Positions 8,627-17,744 are shown, counted from the stretch's first letter. The stretch is 64,000 nt of DNA from Salibacter sp031581065 (GCF_031581065.1 NZ_JAVLBN010000002.1:1-64000); one strand, 5' to 3'. Notes: a model not told the origin generated them from the letters alone. Numbers and translations are program-made.

Positions 8627-9721
8627 TTAAGCATCGTAATCAACCGTGATCTCAGGTGTTACCGGCTGAGCCTGGCAGGTGAGCACAAATCCTTCTTCTA
8701 TTTCATCATCGAGTAGAACGTAATTCATGCGCATCACAGCTTTTCCTTTTTCTATCTTGGCCATGCACGTACTGCAAGTTGCTCCCCTACATGAATAAGG
8801 AGCATCAACTCCCTGGTCATTAGCTGCATCTAAGATTGTAGTTCCGGCAGGTACCGTAATTTCATGCTCCTCATCATCTAAAAGAATAGTTGCTTTGGAT
8901 TCAACTGGCGACATATCTTCAGATTCATCTTTTTCTGCACTTTCCGGCTCTTGCTCAGGAGTTGAGAAATATTCCATTTTCACTCGGTCAGATCCAACAC
9001 GTGCCGTTTCAAGAGCTGTTTGCACACTATCCATCAAGCCATTAGGGCCGCATAGATAGAAAATTGGTTCTGATTCGAGATTCGTGTATTCTCTTATCAG
9101 GTGTAATGCTTTTTTGTAATCGACTCTGCCTACTGCCCAGTCACCGTAATCAGATACATGTGCATCGCGGTTGTTGGGTTTACTCAAAATGTGATATACC
9201 TGAAACTTTACGGGGTATTCATCGATGAGTTTATTGAGATCGTCTTTAAAAATCACTGTCGATTCGTTGGAATTGGCATAGAAAAGCACACATTGGCTAT
9301 TCGGCTCTGACCGTAAAATTTTTTTCAGCATACTGAGTACTGGCGTGATGCCACTTCCTCCTGCAAAAAATACATGTTGACGAGCTTCGTTTTCGTCAAT
9401 TTCAGGAACAAATCGTCCTTCGGGCTCACTCACTTCAACTTCATCACCCACTTTTAACTCTTCGTTGATGAGAGTTGACATTTTTCCTCCTTCAACAAGT
9501 TTTACGGCAATCCTGTGCTCCCGGTCATAATCCCACTCGCTACAGAGGGAATAAGAACGTCTTATTTCTTCTCCGTTCACTTTCATTTTGAGCGTGAGAT
9601 ATTGACCGCTCGTGTACTTGAAATCATCGATCAAGTCGTCTGGTACATCAAACTTAACTGATACTGTATCAGCAGTTTCCTTCTTTATTTCTTCTACTTT
9701 TATGTTGTGGAACTTAGCCAT
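8627..9721 (-). CDS. Ferredoxin-fused NAD(P)H oxidoreductase (PaaE/HmpX type)
   Basis: A 364-residue electron-transfer flavoprotein. Residues 1-110 form the FAD domain with RRSYSLCSEW (R-x-Y-S-x at 55-59), 118-240 the NAD(P) domain with GGSGITPVLSMLK (121 on), and the C-terminus a plant-type [2Fe-2S] ferredoxin with cysteines 311, 316, 319 and 349. An acidic hinge (about 250-275) links the last two. The fold matches PaaE, but no paaABCD oxygenase genes are nearby, so the electron acceptor is unknown. A TTG-N18-TACATTTG promoter lies just upstream. Confidence 0.88.
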   Translation of the reverse strand: MAKFHNIKVEEIKKETADTVSVKFDVPDDLIDDFKYTSGQYLTLKMKVNGEEIRRSYSLCSEWDYDREHRIAVKLVEGGKMSTLINEELKVGDEVEVSEPEGRFVPEIDENEARQHVFFAGGSGITPVLSMLKKILRSEPNSQCVLFYANSNESTVIFKDDLNKLIDEYPVKFQVYHILSKPNNRDAHVSDYGDWAVGRVDYKKALHLIREYTNLESEPIFYLCGPNGLMDSVQTALETARVGSDRVKMEYFSTPEQEPESAEKDESEDMSPVESKATILLDDEEHEITVPAGTTILDAANDQGVDAPYSCRGATCSTCMAKIEKGKAVMRMNYVLLDDEIEEGFVLTCQAQPVTPEITVDYDA

Positions 9722-9739
9722 ATCTATTTAAAATTTGTG

Positions 9740-9768
9740 CAAATGTATCACAATCGACAAATTCTCAA
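9740..9768 (-). promoter_or_regulatory. Bacteroidetes-type promoter of the ferredoxin reductase gene
   Basis: Read leftward, TTG (9768-9766) is followed after 18 bases by TACATTTG (9747-9740), matching the Bacteroidetes -33/-7 pattern TTTG...TAnnTTTG. The -7 element ends 19 bases before the ATG at 9721. The -33 element overlaps the 3' end of the preceding gene. Confidence 0.6.
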
Positions 9769-10451
9769 CTCTTTAGTTTTAGTGTCTTTTGTATTCGTAA
9801 AAACTCTTTTTTCAAACTTTTGGCATGATCAGTTGATGTGTCTAAATTTAAGATCTTCTCTCCTATTTTTTTATCACTGAATACTAGCTCATTAGCTATT
9901 TCTAATACTTCAGGGGTTAAAACCTGATCATTTTGTTTAACCTCTTTTTGCTCATCTTGTTCAATTGAAAATTCATTTTCGAAAAAATGGTAAAACAGAA
10001 TCAAATAAGCACAATCCAGCTCGATAAGTCTGCTCAAAAAGATGTTCATATATCCGGCAGATTGAGCCCTGGAAAAGTTCAGTTTTTCCTGTGATGTGAG
10101 CTTTTCATACTTCCTGACAACCGTTTTAAACGAGCTATGTTCAGTCTCATTAAGAACCGTGTAGGCTCTGTCTACATTTTTGAAAACCGGGTTTTCCTCC
10201 GGCTTTTCGAGATTTCCAAATCGCTCTTCGTCAGTTTGTTTTAATTGGTCAGATCCGTAGAGCACGTCCAGTGCCTGCTGAATTTTCACAAGTCGTTTTC
10301 GCTTGGCATTAAACAGGTATGGAACAGCTGTACTCATGAAAATAAAATTCTTGATATCGAAAAGTTGTTTTTGAACCTGGGAAAGAAGTTCCTCCTGTGA
10401 AATATCAGAATCTGAAATGCTTAAGGTACTTAACGCTACTTCTCTATTCAT
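9765..10451 (-). CDS. Uncharacterised protein downstream of aat
   Basis: I start at the ATG at 10451 (MNREVALSTL), overlapping the aat stop by 8 bases; the longer open frame merely runs through aat. The 228-residue product is charged and largely helical, without signal peptide or convincing membrane segment. I recognise no domain. An acidic, glutamine-rich stretch (about residues 165-185) separates two helical parts. The tight overlap with aat implies co-translation and perhaps a link to protein turnover, but that is only inference from position. Confidence 0.6.
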   Translation of the reverse strand: MNREVALSTLSISDSDISQEELLSQVQKQLFDIKNFIFMSTAVPYLFNAKRKRLVKIQQALDVLYGSDQLKQTDEERFGNLEKPEENPVFKNVDRAYTVLNETEHSSFKTVVRKYEKLTSQEKLNFSRAQSAGYMNIFLSRLIELDCAYLILFYHFFENEFSIEQDEQKEVKQNDQVLTPEVLEIANELVFSDKKIGEKILNLDTSTDHAKSLKKEFLRIQKTLKLKS

Positions 10452-11154
10452 CCTCTTTACTCCAGTTTTTCCACGAACCCTGAAGAGAATCAAAGTCAAG
10501 CAGTACTTCAAGGTGTTCACTGTATTTACTCCGTGGAATATTTAAGGCGCCAAATCTACTCAAATGATCAGTGTAAACCTGGCAATCGATAAGCTTTATT
10601 CCTCTATTGATTAATTGTGGAACGAGAGTGGCAAAACCAACTTTTGAAGCGTTGCTGACGAGTGAAAACATACTCTCTCCAAAGTATGCTCTGCCCAGGC
10701 TTGTACCGAATAATCCGCCCACTAACTCACCATCTTGCCATACTTCAACCGAGTGAGAAAAACCGAGGCGATGAATTTCACAGAATGTTTCTTTTAATTC
10801 ATCAGTTATCCAGGTTCCGTCCTGTCCGGCTCGTGGTACGTTTTGACATTTGTTTATGACTTCTTCAAAAGCGTGATCAAAGGTGACGGTAAACTGTTTT
10901 TTTCGCATTACCTGTCGTAAACTTTTTGAAGTCTTGTAATTCTCAGGATATAAAACAAAGCGAGGATCAGGAGCCCACCACAAAATTGGAGTTTCGTCAC
11001 TATACCAGGGAAATATTCCTTTTTGATAAGCTAACAAAACCCTCTGCGGACTCACATCTCCACCCATAGCCAAAATGCCTTCAGCATCAGCTAAATCAAC
11101 GGGTGGGAATTTCAACTCTCCAGATAAAAAATGTATTTGTCGCCTGTGATCCAC
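10444..11154 (-). CDS. aat: Leucyl/phenylalanyl-tRNA-protein transferase Aat
   Basis: A 236-residue enzyme that adds Leu or Phe from aminoacyl-tRNA to proteins with N-terminal Arg or Lys, making them N-degrons. The signature FPPVDLADAEGILAMGGD and YQKGIFPWYSDETPILWWAPDPR are textbook Aat, as are SHSVEVWQDGELVGGLFG and GRAYFGESMFS. ClpS, which delivers such N-degrons to ClpAP, is encoded at 35078-35386, so the recognition and tagging halves of the pathway are both in the window. Divergent from msrB. Confidence 0.96.
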   Translation of the reverse strand: MDHRRQIHFLSGELKFPPVDLADAEGILAMGGDVSPQRVLLAYQKGIFPWYSDETPILWWAPDPRFVLYPENYKTSKSLRQVMRKKQFTVTFDHAFEEVINKCQNVPRAGQDGTWITDELKETFCEIHRLGFSHSVEVWQDGELVGGLFGTSLGRAYFGESMFSLVSNASKVGFATLVPQLINRGIKLIDCQVYTDHLSRFGALNIPRSKYSEHLEVLLDFDSLQGSWKNWSKEDE

Positions 11155-11230
11155 GTTATTAATAATACTTAAACCATAAAATCATGGCTAAATTATGGAA
11201 CAAATTGCACCTTTGCCAGTTTTTAGATGT

Positions 11231-11770
11231 ATGTACATTTTATTGAAGAAATACAGTTTGATTGGCTTATTGGTTTTATTCGCTATGAATGCCTGCAGCC
11301 AAAATAATGATAATAAAGAACAAGATAGTATGAATGTTGATCCGTCATCTTTTGAAATTAAGAAAGAAGGAAGCTACAACGAATTAACTCCTGAAGAGGA
11401 GCGTGTCATTATCAATAAAGGAACGGAGTACCCTGGAACCGGAATTTACCTCGATCATGATGAAACCGGTGTGTACATTTGCAAACGCTGCAATGCTCCA
11501 CTTTATCGTTCAAAAGACAAATTTGATGCGCATTGTGGCTGGCCCAGTTTTGATGATGAAATACAGGGAGCTGTTAAAAGAGTTCCTGATGCTGACGGTC
11601 GCAGAACTGAAATTATCTGCAACAATTGCAACGCTCACCTAGGTCATGTATTTACCGGTGAAGGTTACACTGAAAAAAACACCCGTCACTGTGTAAATAG
11701 TGTTTCGCTCGGTTTCATACCTGCAGAAAAATGGAATAAAATTCAGGATTCTCTACGAACTCAAGATTAA
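11231..11770 (+). CDS. msrB: Peptide-methionine (R)-S-oxide reductase MsrB, predicted lipoprotein
   Basis: I start at the ATG at 11231 (MYILLKKYS); the upstream ATG at 11195 lies over a -7-like CACCTTTG (about 11203). The 179-residue product has a hydrophobic signal ending MNAC, suggesting lipidation at Cys22. The MsrB domain has zinc pairs C84/C87 and C130/C133, HCGWPSF, and the catalytic TRHCVNSVSLGF with Cys154. It reduces methionine-R-sulfoxide in envelope proteins. MsrA at 23741-24388 also has a lipoprotein signal, so the two probably act together outside the cytoplasm. Confidence 0.92.
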   Translation: MYILLKKYSLIGLLVLFAMNACSQNNDNKEQDSMNVDPSSFEIKKEGSYNELTPEEERVIINKGTEYPGTGIYLDHDETGVYICKRCNAPLYRSKDKFDAHCGWPSFDDEIQGAVKRVPDADGRRTEIICNNCNAHLGHVFTGEGYTEKNTRHCVNSVSLGFIPAEKWNKIQDSLRTQD

Positions 11771-11779
11771 AGACGCTAT

Positions 11780-12937
11780 ATGGTTCGACACTCCTCTCGA
11801 ATTGAGCTGAGTCAAAGTGCACTAAAAACAAATTTCAATTTTATAAGGAAAAAAGTCAATGACGATACGCGGCTTTCGGCTGTGGTAAAAGCCAATGCCT
11901 ATGGCCACGGCATTGAGCAATACGTTCCTATGGCAGAAAAATGCGGAGTCAATCACTTTTCAGTAGCCTCAGCACACGAGGCTGAAGAGGTTCTGAATGT
12001 TTGCTCTACTTCCTCCTCTATCATGATTATGGGAATCATGTATGATGAAGATCTACCATGGGCTATAGAAAATGAAATTGAGTTTTACGTTTTTGACACC
12101 ACCAGATTGGAAAAAACTCTCAATGCAGCTGAAGAAATTGGAAAGCAGGCTAAAGTCCACCTCGAAGTTGAAACGGGTGCCAACCGAACCGGACTCATTG
12201 AATCGAGCTTTAAAAAGACGCTCACCTTTATTAAGAAAAATCAGGGTCATTTTAGTTTTGAAGGATTGTGTACGCACTTTGGCGGAGCTGAAAGCTTGTC
12301 AAATGAGTTTAAAGTAACAAAACAGTTCAAGCGTTTTCAGTGGTATTATAAGCAGTGTAAAACAAAAAATCTATTGCCAAAAAACAGGCATTTAGCATCA
12401 TCTGCAGCAACTTTCATGTATCCTGAATCTCATTATGAAATGGTTCGAGTTGGCGTTGCTCAGTACGGTTTTTGGCCAAGTCCTGATATTTATTACCACC
12501 ATCTCACCAAAGTGGAAAAACAATACGAAAACGGATTAAAACGCGTATTCACCTGGAAAACAGATGTCATGGACATCAGAACCGTGAAAGAAGGTGAATT
12601 CATCGGTTACGGAACTGCTTACCAGGCAACTCATGAAATGCGTATTGCAGTTCTTCCGCTCGGTTATTCAAATGGTTACCCCAGAGCGCAGAGCAACCGC
12701 GGTCACGTTTTGATTCGCGGCAAGAAAGCACCAATCGTTGGGCTCATCAACATGAACCTTTTCATGGTGGATGTTACCCACATTCCAAATGCTGAAATTG
12801 GTGATGAAGTATTGCTCATCGGTCGGCAAAAGAACAATGTGATCAACGTGGCTTCTTTCACAAATTCTTCTTTCCTATTGAATCAGGAAATGATGAGCAG
12901 GTTGCCTTCAGCTATACCGAGAAGAATTAAGCGATAA
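11780..12937 (+). CDS. alr: Alanine racemase
   Basis: A 385-residue PLP enzyme that interconverts L- and D-alanine for peptidoglycan. AVVKANAYGHG places the PLP lysine at residue 37. ETGANRTGL, MVRVGVAQYGFWPSPD and the GYGTAYQ segment with the catalytic tyrosine are present. The gene starts nine bases after msrB, so the two may be co-transcribed. It converges on the metalloprotease-like gene, with an inverted motif pair between them. Confidence 0.94.
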   Translation: MVRHSSRIELSQSALKTNFNFIRKKVNDDTRLSAVVKANAYGHGIEQYVPMAEKCGVNHFSVASAHEAEEVLNVCSTSSSIMIMGIMYDEDLPWAIENEIEFYVFDTTRLEKTLNAAEEIGKQAKVHLEVETGANRTGLIESSFKKTLTFIKKNQGHFSFEGLCTHFGGAESLSNEFKVTKQFKRFQWYYKQCKTKNLLPKNRHLASSAATFMYPESHYEMVRVGVAQYGFWPSPDIYYHHLTKVEKQYENGLKRVFTWKTDVMDIRTVKEGEFIGYGTAYQATHEMRIAVLPLGYSNGYPRAQSNRGHVLIRGKKAPIVGLINMNLFMVDVTHIPNAEIGDEVLLIGRQKNNVINVASFTNSSFLLNQEMMSRLPSAIPRRIKR

Positions 12938-12946
12938 AATGATAAC

Positions 12947-12985
12947 GGTCAGAGCCCTACACCAGCCGGCTTAAAGGTTCTGACC
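12947..12985. repeat. Inverted pair of the dispersed 10-mer between convergent genes
   Basis: GGTCAGAGCC (12947-12956) and GGTTCTGACC (12976-12985) are two copies of the window-wide motif in opposite orientation with a 19-base spacer. As RNA the arms pair over 10 bases with one G-U wobble. The left copy supplies the TGA stop of the leftward gene. The pair sits ten bases after the alr stop and could act as a two-way terminator, although no clear T-run follows. Confidence 0.6.
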
Positions 12986-13665
12986 TTGCTTTCGTCATCC
13001 TTTCCAGCTTTAGTGAGCTCCAATATTTCAGATGGAGAAGGATAAATATCGATAATTTTTTGGCGGTAGCTTTCCGGAAGTCTTTCGTTAGCAAGAATGA
13101 ATTCTTTCATGCAAACAAGGTGATCTCCGCAACCACTTTCAACAGCAAAATGATCAGCAGATTGTTCCGCTTTTTTCATGAAGCTTTCTGATAGTACGTA
13201 GCGGGTACCAAATTTCACCATATCCCAGTTTGATCGATTACGGTAATCCATCACGTGCCCCAGTTCATGAGCAAACCAACCTTCAATTACATCATTTGAG
13301 AAATTTTTAAGATAGAGCGTATCGTCTTCCCATCCTATGATTGAGCGTATTTTGATTTTGTATTCTCTACTATCCTTTGACTTGAAAAGGAAATTCATCT
13401 TTGGTTGCGCCTGCATGATGCAATTCGTGATGGAATTATCGACAATGAAATCGATTTGTGTCTTTTGTAAATCAGGAAAGTGAGTAAGCGCTCTCATAGC
13501 TGCAAGTCGCACTTTACGATCTAAAGGATCAGGAAAATCTACAAAACCGGAATGAGTATCATTAGCTGATTGTGTGTTGTTCCCTAAAACTTGCTTGAAT
13601 GACTGGCTAAAAACGAGTGCGCCAATGGTCAAAATAATGAAAATATAAAATACGCGCTTAATCAT
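12949..13665 (-). CDS. Putative secreted zinc metalloprotease (HExxH)
   Basis: A 238-residue protein with an N-terminal hydrophobic signal or anchor (residues 3-20). GWFAHELGHVMDYRN carries an HExxH zinc motif at 133-137, and the downstream EQSADHFAVESG offers a glutamate or aspartate as third ligand, the gluzincin arrangement. I cannot assign a named family. It probably acts in the periplasm or at the outer surface. Its TGA stop is embedded in a copy of the dispersed 10-mer. No operon partner. Confidence 0.7.
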   Translation of the reverse strand: MIKRVFYIFIILTIGALVFSQSFKQVLGNNTQSANDTHSGFVDFPDPLDRKVRLAAMRALTHFPDLQKTQIDFIVDNSITNCIMQAQPKMNFLFKSKDSREYKIKIRSIIGWEDDTLYLKNFSNDVIEGWFAHELGHVMDYRNRSNWDMVKFGTRYVLSESFMKKAEQSADHFAVESGCGDHLVCMKEFILANERLPESYRQKIIDIYPSPSEILELTKAGKDDESKVRTFKPAGVGL

Positions 13666-13745
13666 GCTTTTTAATACGCTTTACAAGCAAACTTGTTGCC
13701 AAAAAAATAGCGATTAAGGGTATTCCCAAAATCGCTACACTTTAG

Positions 13746-13819
<74 letters not shown>

Positions 13820-13845
13820 AAAACTCCCTTGTTTCAAAGGGGCTG

Positions 13846-13875
13846 CAAATATAAAAGTTTCTTTCTTTTTTCAAA
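13846..13875 (-). promoter_or_regulatory. Promoter of the CAT tRNA
   Basis: Read leftward, TTTG (13875-13872), 18 bases, then TATATTTG (13853-13846): an exact match to both parts of the Bacteroidetes sigma-ABfr pattern, 26 bases before the mature tRNA 5' end. Confidence 0.8.
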
Positions 13876-13924
13876 CATGAATTCGCGTATTCATTAAATG
13901 CTTTTCACTTTCTTTGCCCGCGCT

Positions 13925-14572
13925 ATGAAAAAAGTACTGAAGGAACATGTCTGGTTTTGGTGGACTTACGCCATTTTTCTAGCCTTTGGAATTGTGATAA
14001 TTTCATTGGGAAATCAAATGGATGTACACCTCATGTTGAACAAATTTCACCTTCCTCCACTCGATTTCTTTTTTAAATACGCCACGCATCTTGCCAGTGG
14101 ATATTCCATTGTAGCCTTTACGCTTATCTTTTTAGTAATGAAAGTGAAATGGGGTCTTTTGGTGGGATTGAGTCAATTGATAAGCGCGCCCATTACTCAA
14201 TTTCTAAAACGCGGTATGTTTGACTGGGTATTCAGACCCGGCTTTTACTACGAGCAGATGTCTGAAATTACCCCACACCTTGTAGAAGGAGTGAATTTAC
14301 AACACCGGTTCAGCTTTCCCAGCGGTCATGCTACGGCAGCTTTCAGTCTTTTCCTGGCGCTGGCTCTGAACACTAAAAATAGAATTTTGAATTTTATTCT
14401 TGCTCTTTGTGCAGTTACAGTGAGCTACTCGCGGGTTTACATTTCGCAACATTTTTTTGAAGATATTATTGCAGGCTCAATCATTGGAATAAGCGGAGCT
14501 GTAATGGCTTATTTATTCATTAATCACAGCCTGGCTAACAACTTATGGATGGAAAAAGGATTGATAAAGTAG
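13925..14572 (+). CDS. PAP2-family membrane phosphatase
   Basis: I start at the ATG at 13925 (MKKVLKEHVW), since a TTTCTTTG -7-like box lies just before it and the ATG-like start at 13898 lies upstream of that. The product has about five to six membrane helices and all three PAP2 motifs in order: KRGMFDWVFRP, PSGHATAAF and SRVYISQHFFEDIIAGS, giving the Lys-Arg, His and Arg-His-Asp catalytic residues. Members dephosphorylate lipid substrates such as undecaprenyl pyrophosphate, phosphatidylglycerophosphate or lipid A. Which one applies is not clear. Confidence 0.88.
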   Translation: MKKVLKEHVWFWWTYAIFLAFGIVIISLGNQMDVHLMLNKFHLPPLDFFFKYATHLASGYSIVAFTLIFLVMKVKWGLLVGLSQLISAPITQFLKRGMFDWVFRPGFYYEQMSEITPHLVEGVNLQHRFSFPSGHATAAFSLFLALALNTKNRILNFILALCAVTVSYSRVYISQHFFEDIIAGSIIGISGAVMAYLFINHSLANNLWMEKGLIK

Positions 14573-14642
14573 AGTTATAAGAAGTCGGATAATTATATAA
14601 TTTTACCTATATTGTCAGCAGCATATTACTAAATCACGAACT

Positions 14643-15026
14643 ATGGATGAAAGAAAGGAATTCAAACTAGAATATATCATCAAATCTTCACCTAATATTC
14701 TCTTCAAGTACCTGAGTACACCAAGCGGTATATCAGAGTGGTTCTGTGACAACGTGAATATCAAAGACGATATTTTCAACTTTTACTGGGACGGAAGTGA
14801 AGACGCTGCAAAAATGCTCGAAAAGAAAGATAAAAAATTGATTCGGTTTCAATGGCTCGATGATGAGGGATCTGATTATTATTTTGAATTTGAACTCAAG
14901 AAAGATGCCTTAACCAATGAAACAGCTCTCATCATCACAGATTTTGCTGAAGATGACGAAAAAGAAGAAGCTGTATTGTTGTGGGATAGCCAGGTTGACG
15001 ATTTAAAGCACATCCTAGGTTCATAA
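14643..15026 (+). CDS. START-like (SRPBCC-fold) domain protein
   Basis: A 127-residue acidic cytoplasmic protein. FKLEYIIKSSPNILFKYLST and SGISEWFCDNVNI match the N-terminal strand and helices of the START-like family common in Bacteroidetes, related to AHSA1/SRPBCC ligand-binding domains. IRFQWLDDEGSDYYFEFEL continues the curved sheet. Ligand and role are unknown. It stands between the PAP2 gene and the LptF/G gene, with its own upstream spacer of 70 bases and a promoter for the next gene after it. Confidence 0.75.
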   Translation: MDERKEFKLEYIIKSSPNILFKYLSTPSGISEWFCDNVNIKDDIFNFYWDGSEDAAKMLEKKDKKLIRFQWLDDEGSDYYFEFELKKDALTNETALIITDFAEDDEKEEAVLLWDSQVDDLKHILGS

Positions 15027-15030
15027 AAGT

Positions 15031-15061
15031 TTTGGCATGTGTACTCAAGCGTCTATTTTTG
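15031..15061 (+). promoter_or_regulatory. Promoter of the LptF/G-glycosyltransferase operon
   Basis: TTTG (15031-15034), 19 bases, then TATTTTTG (15054-15061) match the Bacteroidetes -33/-7 consensus. The permease start codon lies 29 bases downstream at 15090. Confidence 0.7.
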
Positions 15062-15089
15062 CCGTTTAAGTGCATATAATTAGTACGCA

Positions 15090-16535
15090 TTGAAAATCCT
15101 CGACAAGTTTTTAATTAAGACCTTTATTGGTCCTTTTATTCTTACATTCTTCATCACACTGTTCATCCTGGAGATGCAATTCCTGTGGCAGTATTTTGAA
15201 GACATGGTAGGAAAAGGACTTGAAGCCACCGTTTTGGTAAAGCTCCTGCTCTACGCATCGGCATCACTGGTGAGTATGGCATTGCCGCTCGCAATTTTGC
15301 TTTCCTCTATCATGACATTTGGTAGCCTTGGCGAAAATTACGAGCTGGTTTCCATGAAATCTGCCGGCATTTCGCTAAACCGCATCATGCGGCCACTTTT
15401 CGTTTTTTCCATCTTTTTGGCGATTGTCACATTTTATTTTTCAAACAATATTTTACCGGTTGCAAACCTTAAATTTAAGTCACTGCTCTACGATGTTATG
15501 CATCAACGGCCTGCTTTAGATTTCAAACCCGGAGTTTTTTACAGTGGGATTGATGGTTACGTGATAAGGATACAGGACAAAAGTAAAGATGGTCAGATCC
15601 TGGAAGAAGTCCTCATCTACGACCACACCTCCTCTAACACGAACCGAAAAGTCATCATGGCTGAAACCGGGAAAATCTTCCTTACTAAAGATGGCAAGTA
15701 CCTCATCATGCAGCTTTTTGACGGTAACCAGTACGAGGAAATACCGGAAAAGGACAAACCGATGTTCAGGTCTGATTTTGAAGAACACACTATTAGGTTT
15801 AATCTATCGGGCTTCCAGTTCAAGCGAACCGATGAAGATATGTTCAAGAGCCACTACCAAATGCTCAACATCAATCAACTGCAAACATCATCAGATTCAC
15901 TGCAAGAAGCCAAAACAGAACGTATTCAGGATTTCAAAAAATCGATGGATGTTAGACTCGCTGTTTACCGCGATACCAACAGGGTTGAAAACTTAGCCGA
16001 TGTCGCTATTCCAGACTCAGCAGTTCCACATTTTGATTCACTCAAAGCTACCCAAAACGTTTCAGTAATTGTGACTGCATCAAATCTTGCAAGAGCTTCT
16101 AAAACTTACGCAGCAGCCATGAATCAGGAGTTGAGAAGCAGACGCGAACGAATTGCAAGACACGAAATTGAGTTTCACCGCAAGTTTTCTCTTTCCATCG
16201 CCTGTATAATTCTCTTTTTAGTAGGAGCTCCAATGGGTGCAATAATCAGGAAGGGCGGACTCGGAATGCCATTTATCGTATCAGTAATATTCTTCCTCAT
16301 TTACCACATCTCCAGCATTACAGGAGAAAAACTTGTTAAGCAGCTAGAAATGCCTGCCTGGCAGGGAATGTGGGTGTCTACAGTAATTCTGGCTCCTGTT
16401 GGTGCCTTCCTCACTTACAAAGCCACAACTGATAGTATTTTACTCGACAGTGCCTACTACACCAAAATAACCTCAAATCTTAAACGTATTTTTGTTAAAC
16501 CCTTTGTCAGGATATTTTCAAAGCGTAAACGATGA
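15090..16535 (+). CDS. LptF/LptG-family permease (YjgP/YjgQ)
   Basis: A 481-residue protein begun by TTG, placed correctly by the promoter 29 bases upstream and by the family N-terminus KILDKFLIKTFIGPFILTF. Three N-terminal helices, a large periplasmic beta-jellyroll region (about 110-360) and three C-terminal helices match LptF/LptG, which with LptB extract lipopolysaccharide from the inner membrane. NYELVSMKSAGISLNRIMRP is the conserved cytoplasmic coupling region. The sequence cannot distinguish F from G. A glycosyltransferase overlaps its last four bases. Confidence 0.92.
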   Translation: MKILDKFLIKTFIGPFILTFFITLFILEMQFLWQYFEDMVGKGLEATVLVKLLLYASASLVSMALPLAILLSSIMTFGSLGENYELVSMKSAGISLNRIMRPLFVFSIFLAIVTFYFSNNILPVANLKFKSLLYDVMHQRPALDFKPGVFYSGIDGYVIRIQDKSKDGQILEEVLIYDHTSSNTNRKVIMAETGKIFLTKDGKYLIMQLFDGNQYEEIPEKDKPMFRSDFEEHTIRFNLSGFQFKRTDEDMFKSHYQMLNINQLQTSSDSLQEAKTERIQDFKKSMDVRLAVYRDTNRVENLADVAIPDSAVPHFDSLKATQNVSVIVTASNLARASKTYAAAMNQELRSRRERIARHEIEFHRKFSLSIACIILFLVGAPMGAIIRKGGLGMPFIVSVIFFLIYHISSITGEKLVKQLEMPAWQGMWVSTVILAPVGAFLTYKATTDSILLDSAYYTKITSNLKRIFVKPFVRIFSKRKR

Positions 16536-17728
16536 AAGTATTACAACTGTGTCATAAAACTCCTTTTCCCGCTAATGACGGTGGAACCAAAGCGATGCAA
16601 GCCATTGCAAGGGGACTCATTGACAACGGTTGCGAAGTTGATGTTCTTTCTATCGCTACTTACAAACATCCTGAGCCTGAACCCGGCTCCAGTGATCTTG
16701 CAGATAAAACAAACGCTCAATTCATCGAAGTTGATACCAAAGTTAAATGGATGGGTGCTTTAAAAGGTCTTTTTCAAAAAGACTCGTATCACACATCCCG
16801 CTTTGTTGACGAAAAGTTCAATTCGGTTCTGACCGAGACACTCCAAAACAAAAACTACGATGTGGTTATTTTTGAGTCGCTGTTTACAGCTCCGTACTTA
16901 GCTACGGTCAGAGCCCACTCAAAAGCAAAGTGTGTTTACCGCGAGCACAACATTGAGTCGCAGCTTTGGGAAGCGCGCTCACAAAGCGAAAACGCACTCA
17001 ACAAAAAAGTACTACAAAATTTCAACAATAAGCTCAAGCGGTTTGAATTTTCAATTGTGAACGGTTTTGATGCCATTGCCTGCATAAGCGAAAGAGATCT
17101 CAATATTTTGAAAGAAAACGGACTCGAAGTCCCGGCTGATGTGATTCCGTATGGTATTTCGATGATTGAAAAACCCAGGCAGCAAAGCAATAAAAAACGA
17201 ATTAGCTTTTTGGGATCTTTGGATTGGGAGCCTAATGTTGAAGGTCTCAACTGGTTTATTGAAAAGGTTTGGGATAAAGTTCATGAATCGTATCCATCGT
17301 GGAGTTTTCACATCGGAGGACGAAATGCATCAGAGCAATTTAAAGAATCCTTACCTCCCACTATCACTTTTGATGGTGAAATCAATGATGCTGATGAATT
17401 CATTGAATCGTCAAATATTGTAATCGTTCCGCTTTTTACCGGTAGTGGAATCAGAATTAAACTGATTGAAGCTGTTTCAAAGGGAATTCCGGTCGTGACA
17501 ACTACAACCGGGGCTCGCGGTTTACCGGGTAATTACAAAGATGCCGTACTAATTGCCGATAATAAAACTGAGTTTTTTCAGGCTCTCTCTCTACTTTGCA
17601 GTAGCAGCAAAAAACGCGAAGAAACTGGTCAAAGCGGATTTCAATACTGTAATCAGCATTTTGAAATGAAAAAAGTTGCCGGGAGCTTTATCGAGTTTGT
17701 GAAAAACCTGAAAGTAGAATCAATATAA
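16532..17728 (+). CDS. Glycosyltransferase, GT4 type
   Basis: A 398-residue GT-B enzyme. The N-terminus KVLQLCHKTPFPANDGGTKA has the glycine loop of the acceptor domain; VYREHNIESQLW is typical of family 4; the donor site is FTGSGIRIKLIEAVSKGIPVV, with the E-x7-E pattern. It overlaps the LptF/G gene by four bases and precedes a second GT4 gene, so a role in polysaccharide or LPS assembly is likely. The sugar donor is unknown. It contains two dispersed 10-mers (16825 and 16906). Confidence 0.88.
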   Translation: MKVLQLCHKTPFPANDGGTKAMQAIARGLIDNGCEVDVLSIATYKHPEPEPGSSDLADKTNAQFIEVDTKVKWMGALKGLFQKDSYHTSRFVDEKFNSVLTETLQNKNYDVVIFESLFTAPYLATVRAHSKAKCVYREHNIESQLWEARSQSENALNKKVLQNFNNKLKRFEFSIVNGFDAIACISERDLNILKENGLEVPADVIPYGISMIEKPRQQSNKKRISFLGSLDWEPNVEGLNWFIEKVWDKVHESYPSWSFHIGGRNASEQFKESLPPTITFDGEINDADEFIESSNIVIVPLFTGSGIRIKLIEAVSKGIPVVTTTTGARGLPGNYKDAVLIADNKTEFFQALSLLCSSSKKREETGQSGFQYCNQHFEMKKVAGSFIEFVKNLKVESI

Positions 17729-17744
17729 CCTATTAACGCTCAGC

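Noticed and set aside
15589..15996. 135-codon alternate-frame open frame within the LptF/G gene
   Set aside because: It lies fully inside a well-supported gene, is serine/threonine/lysine-biased and shows no domain.
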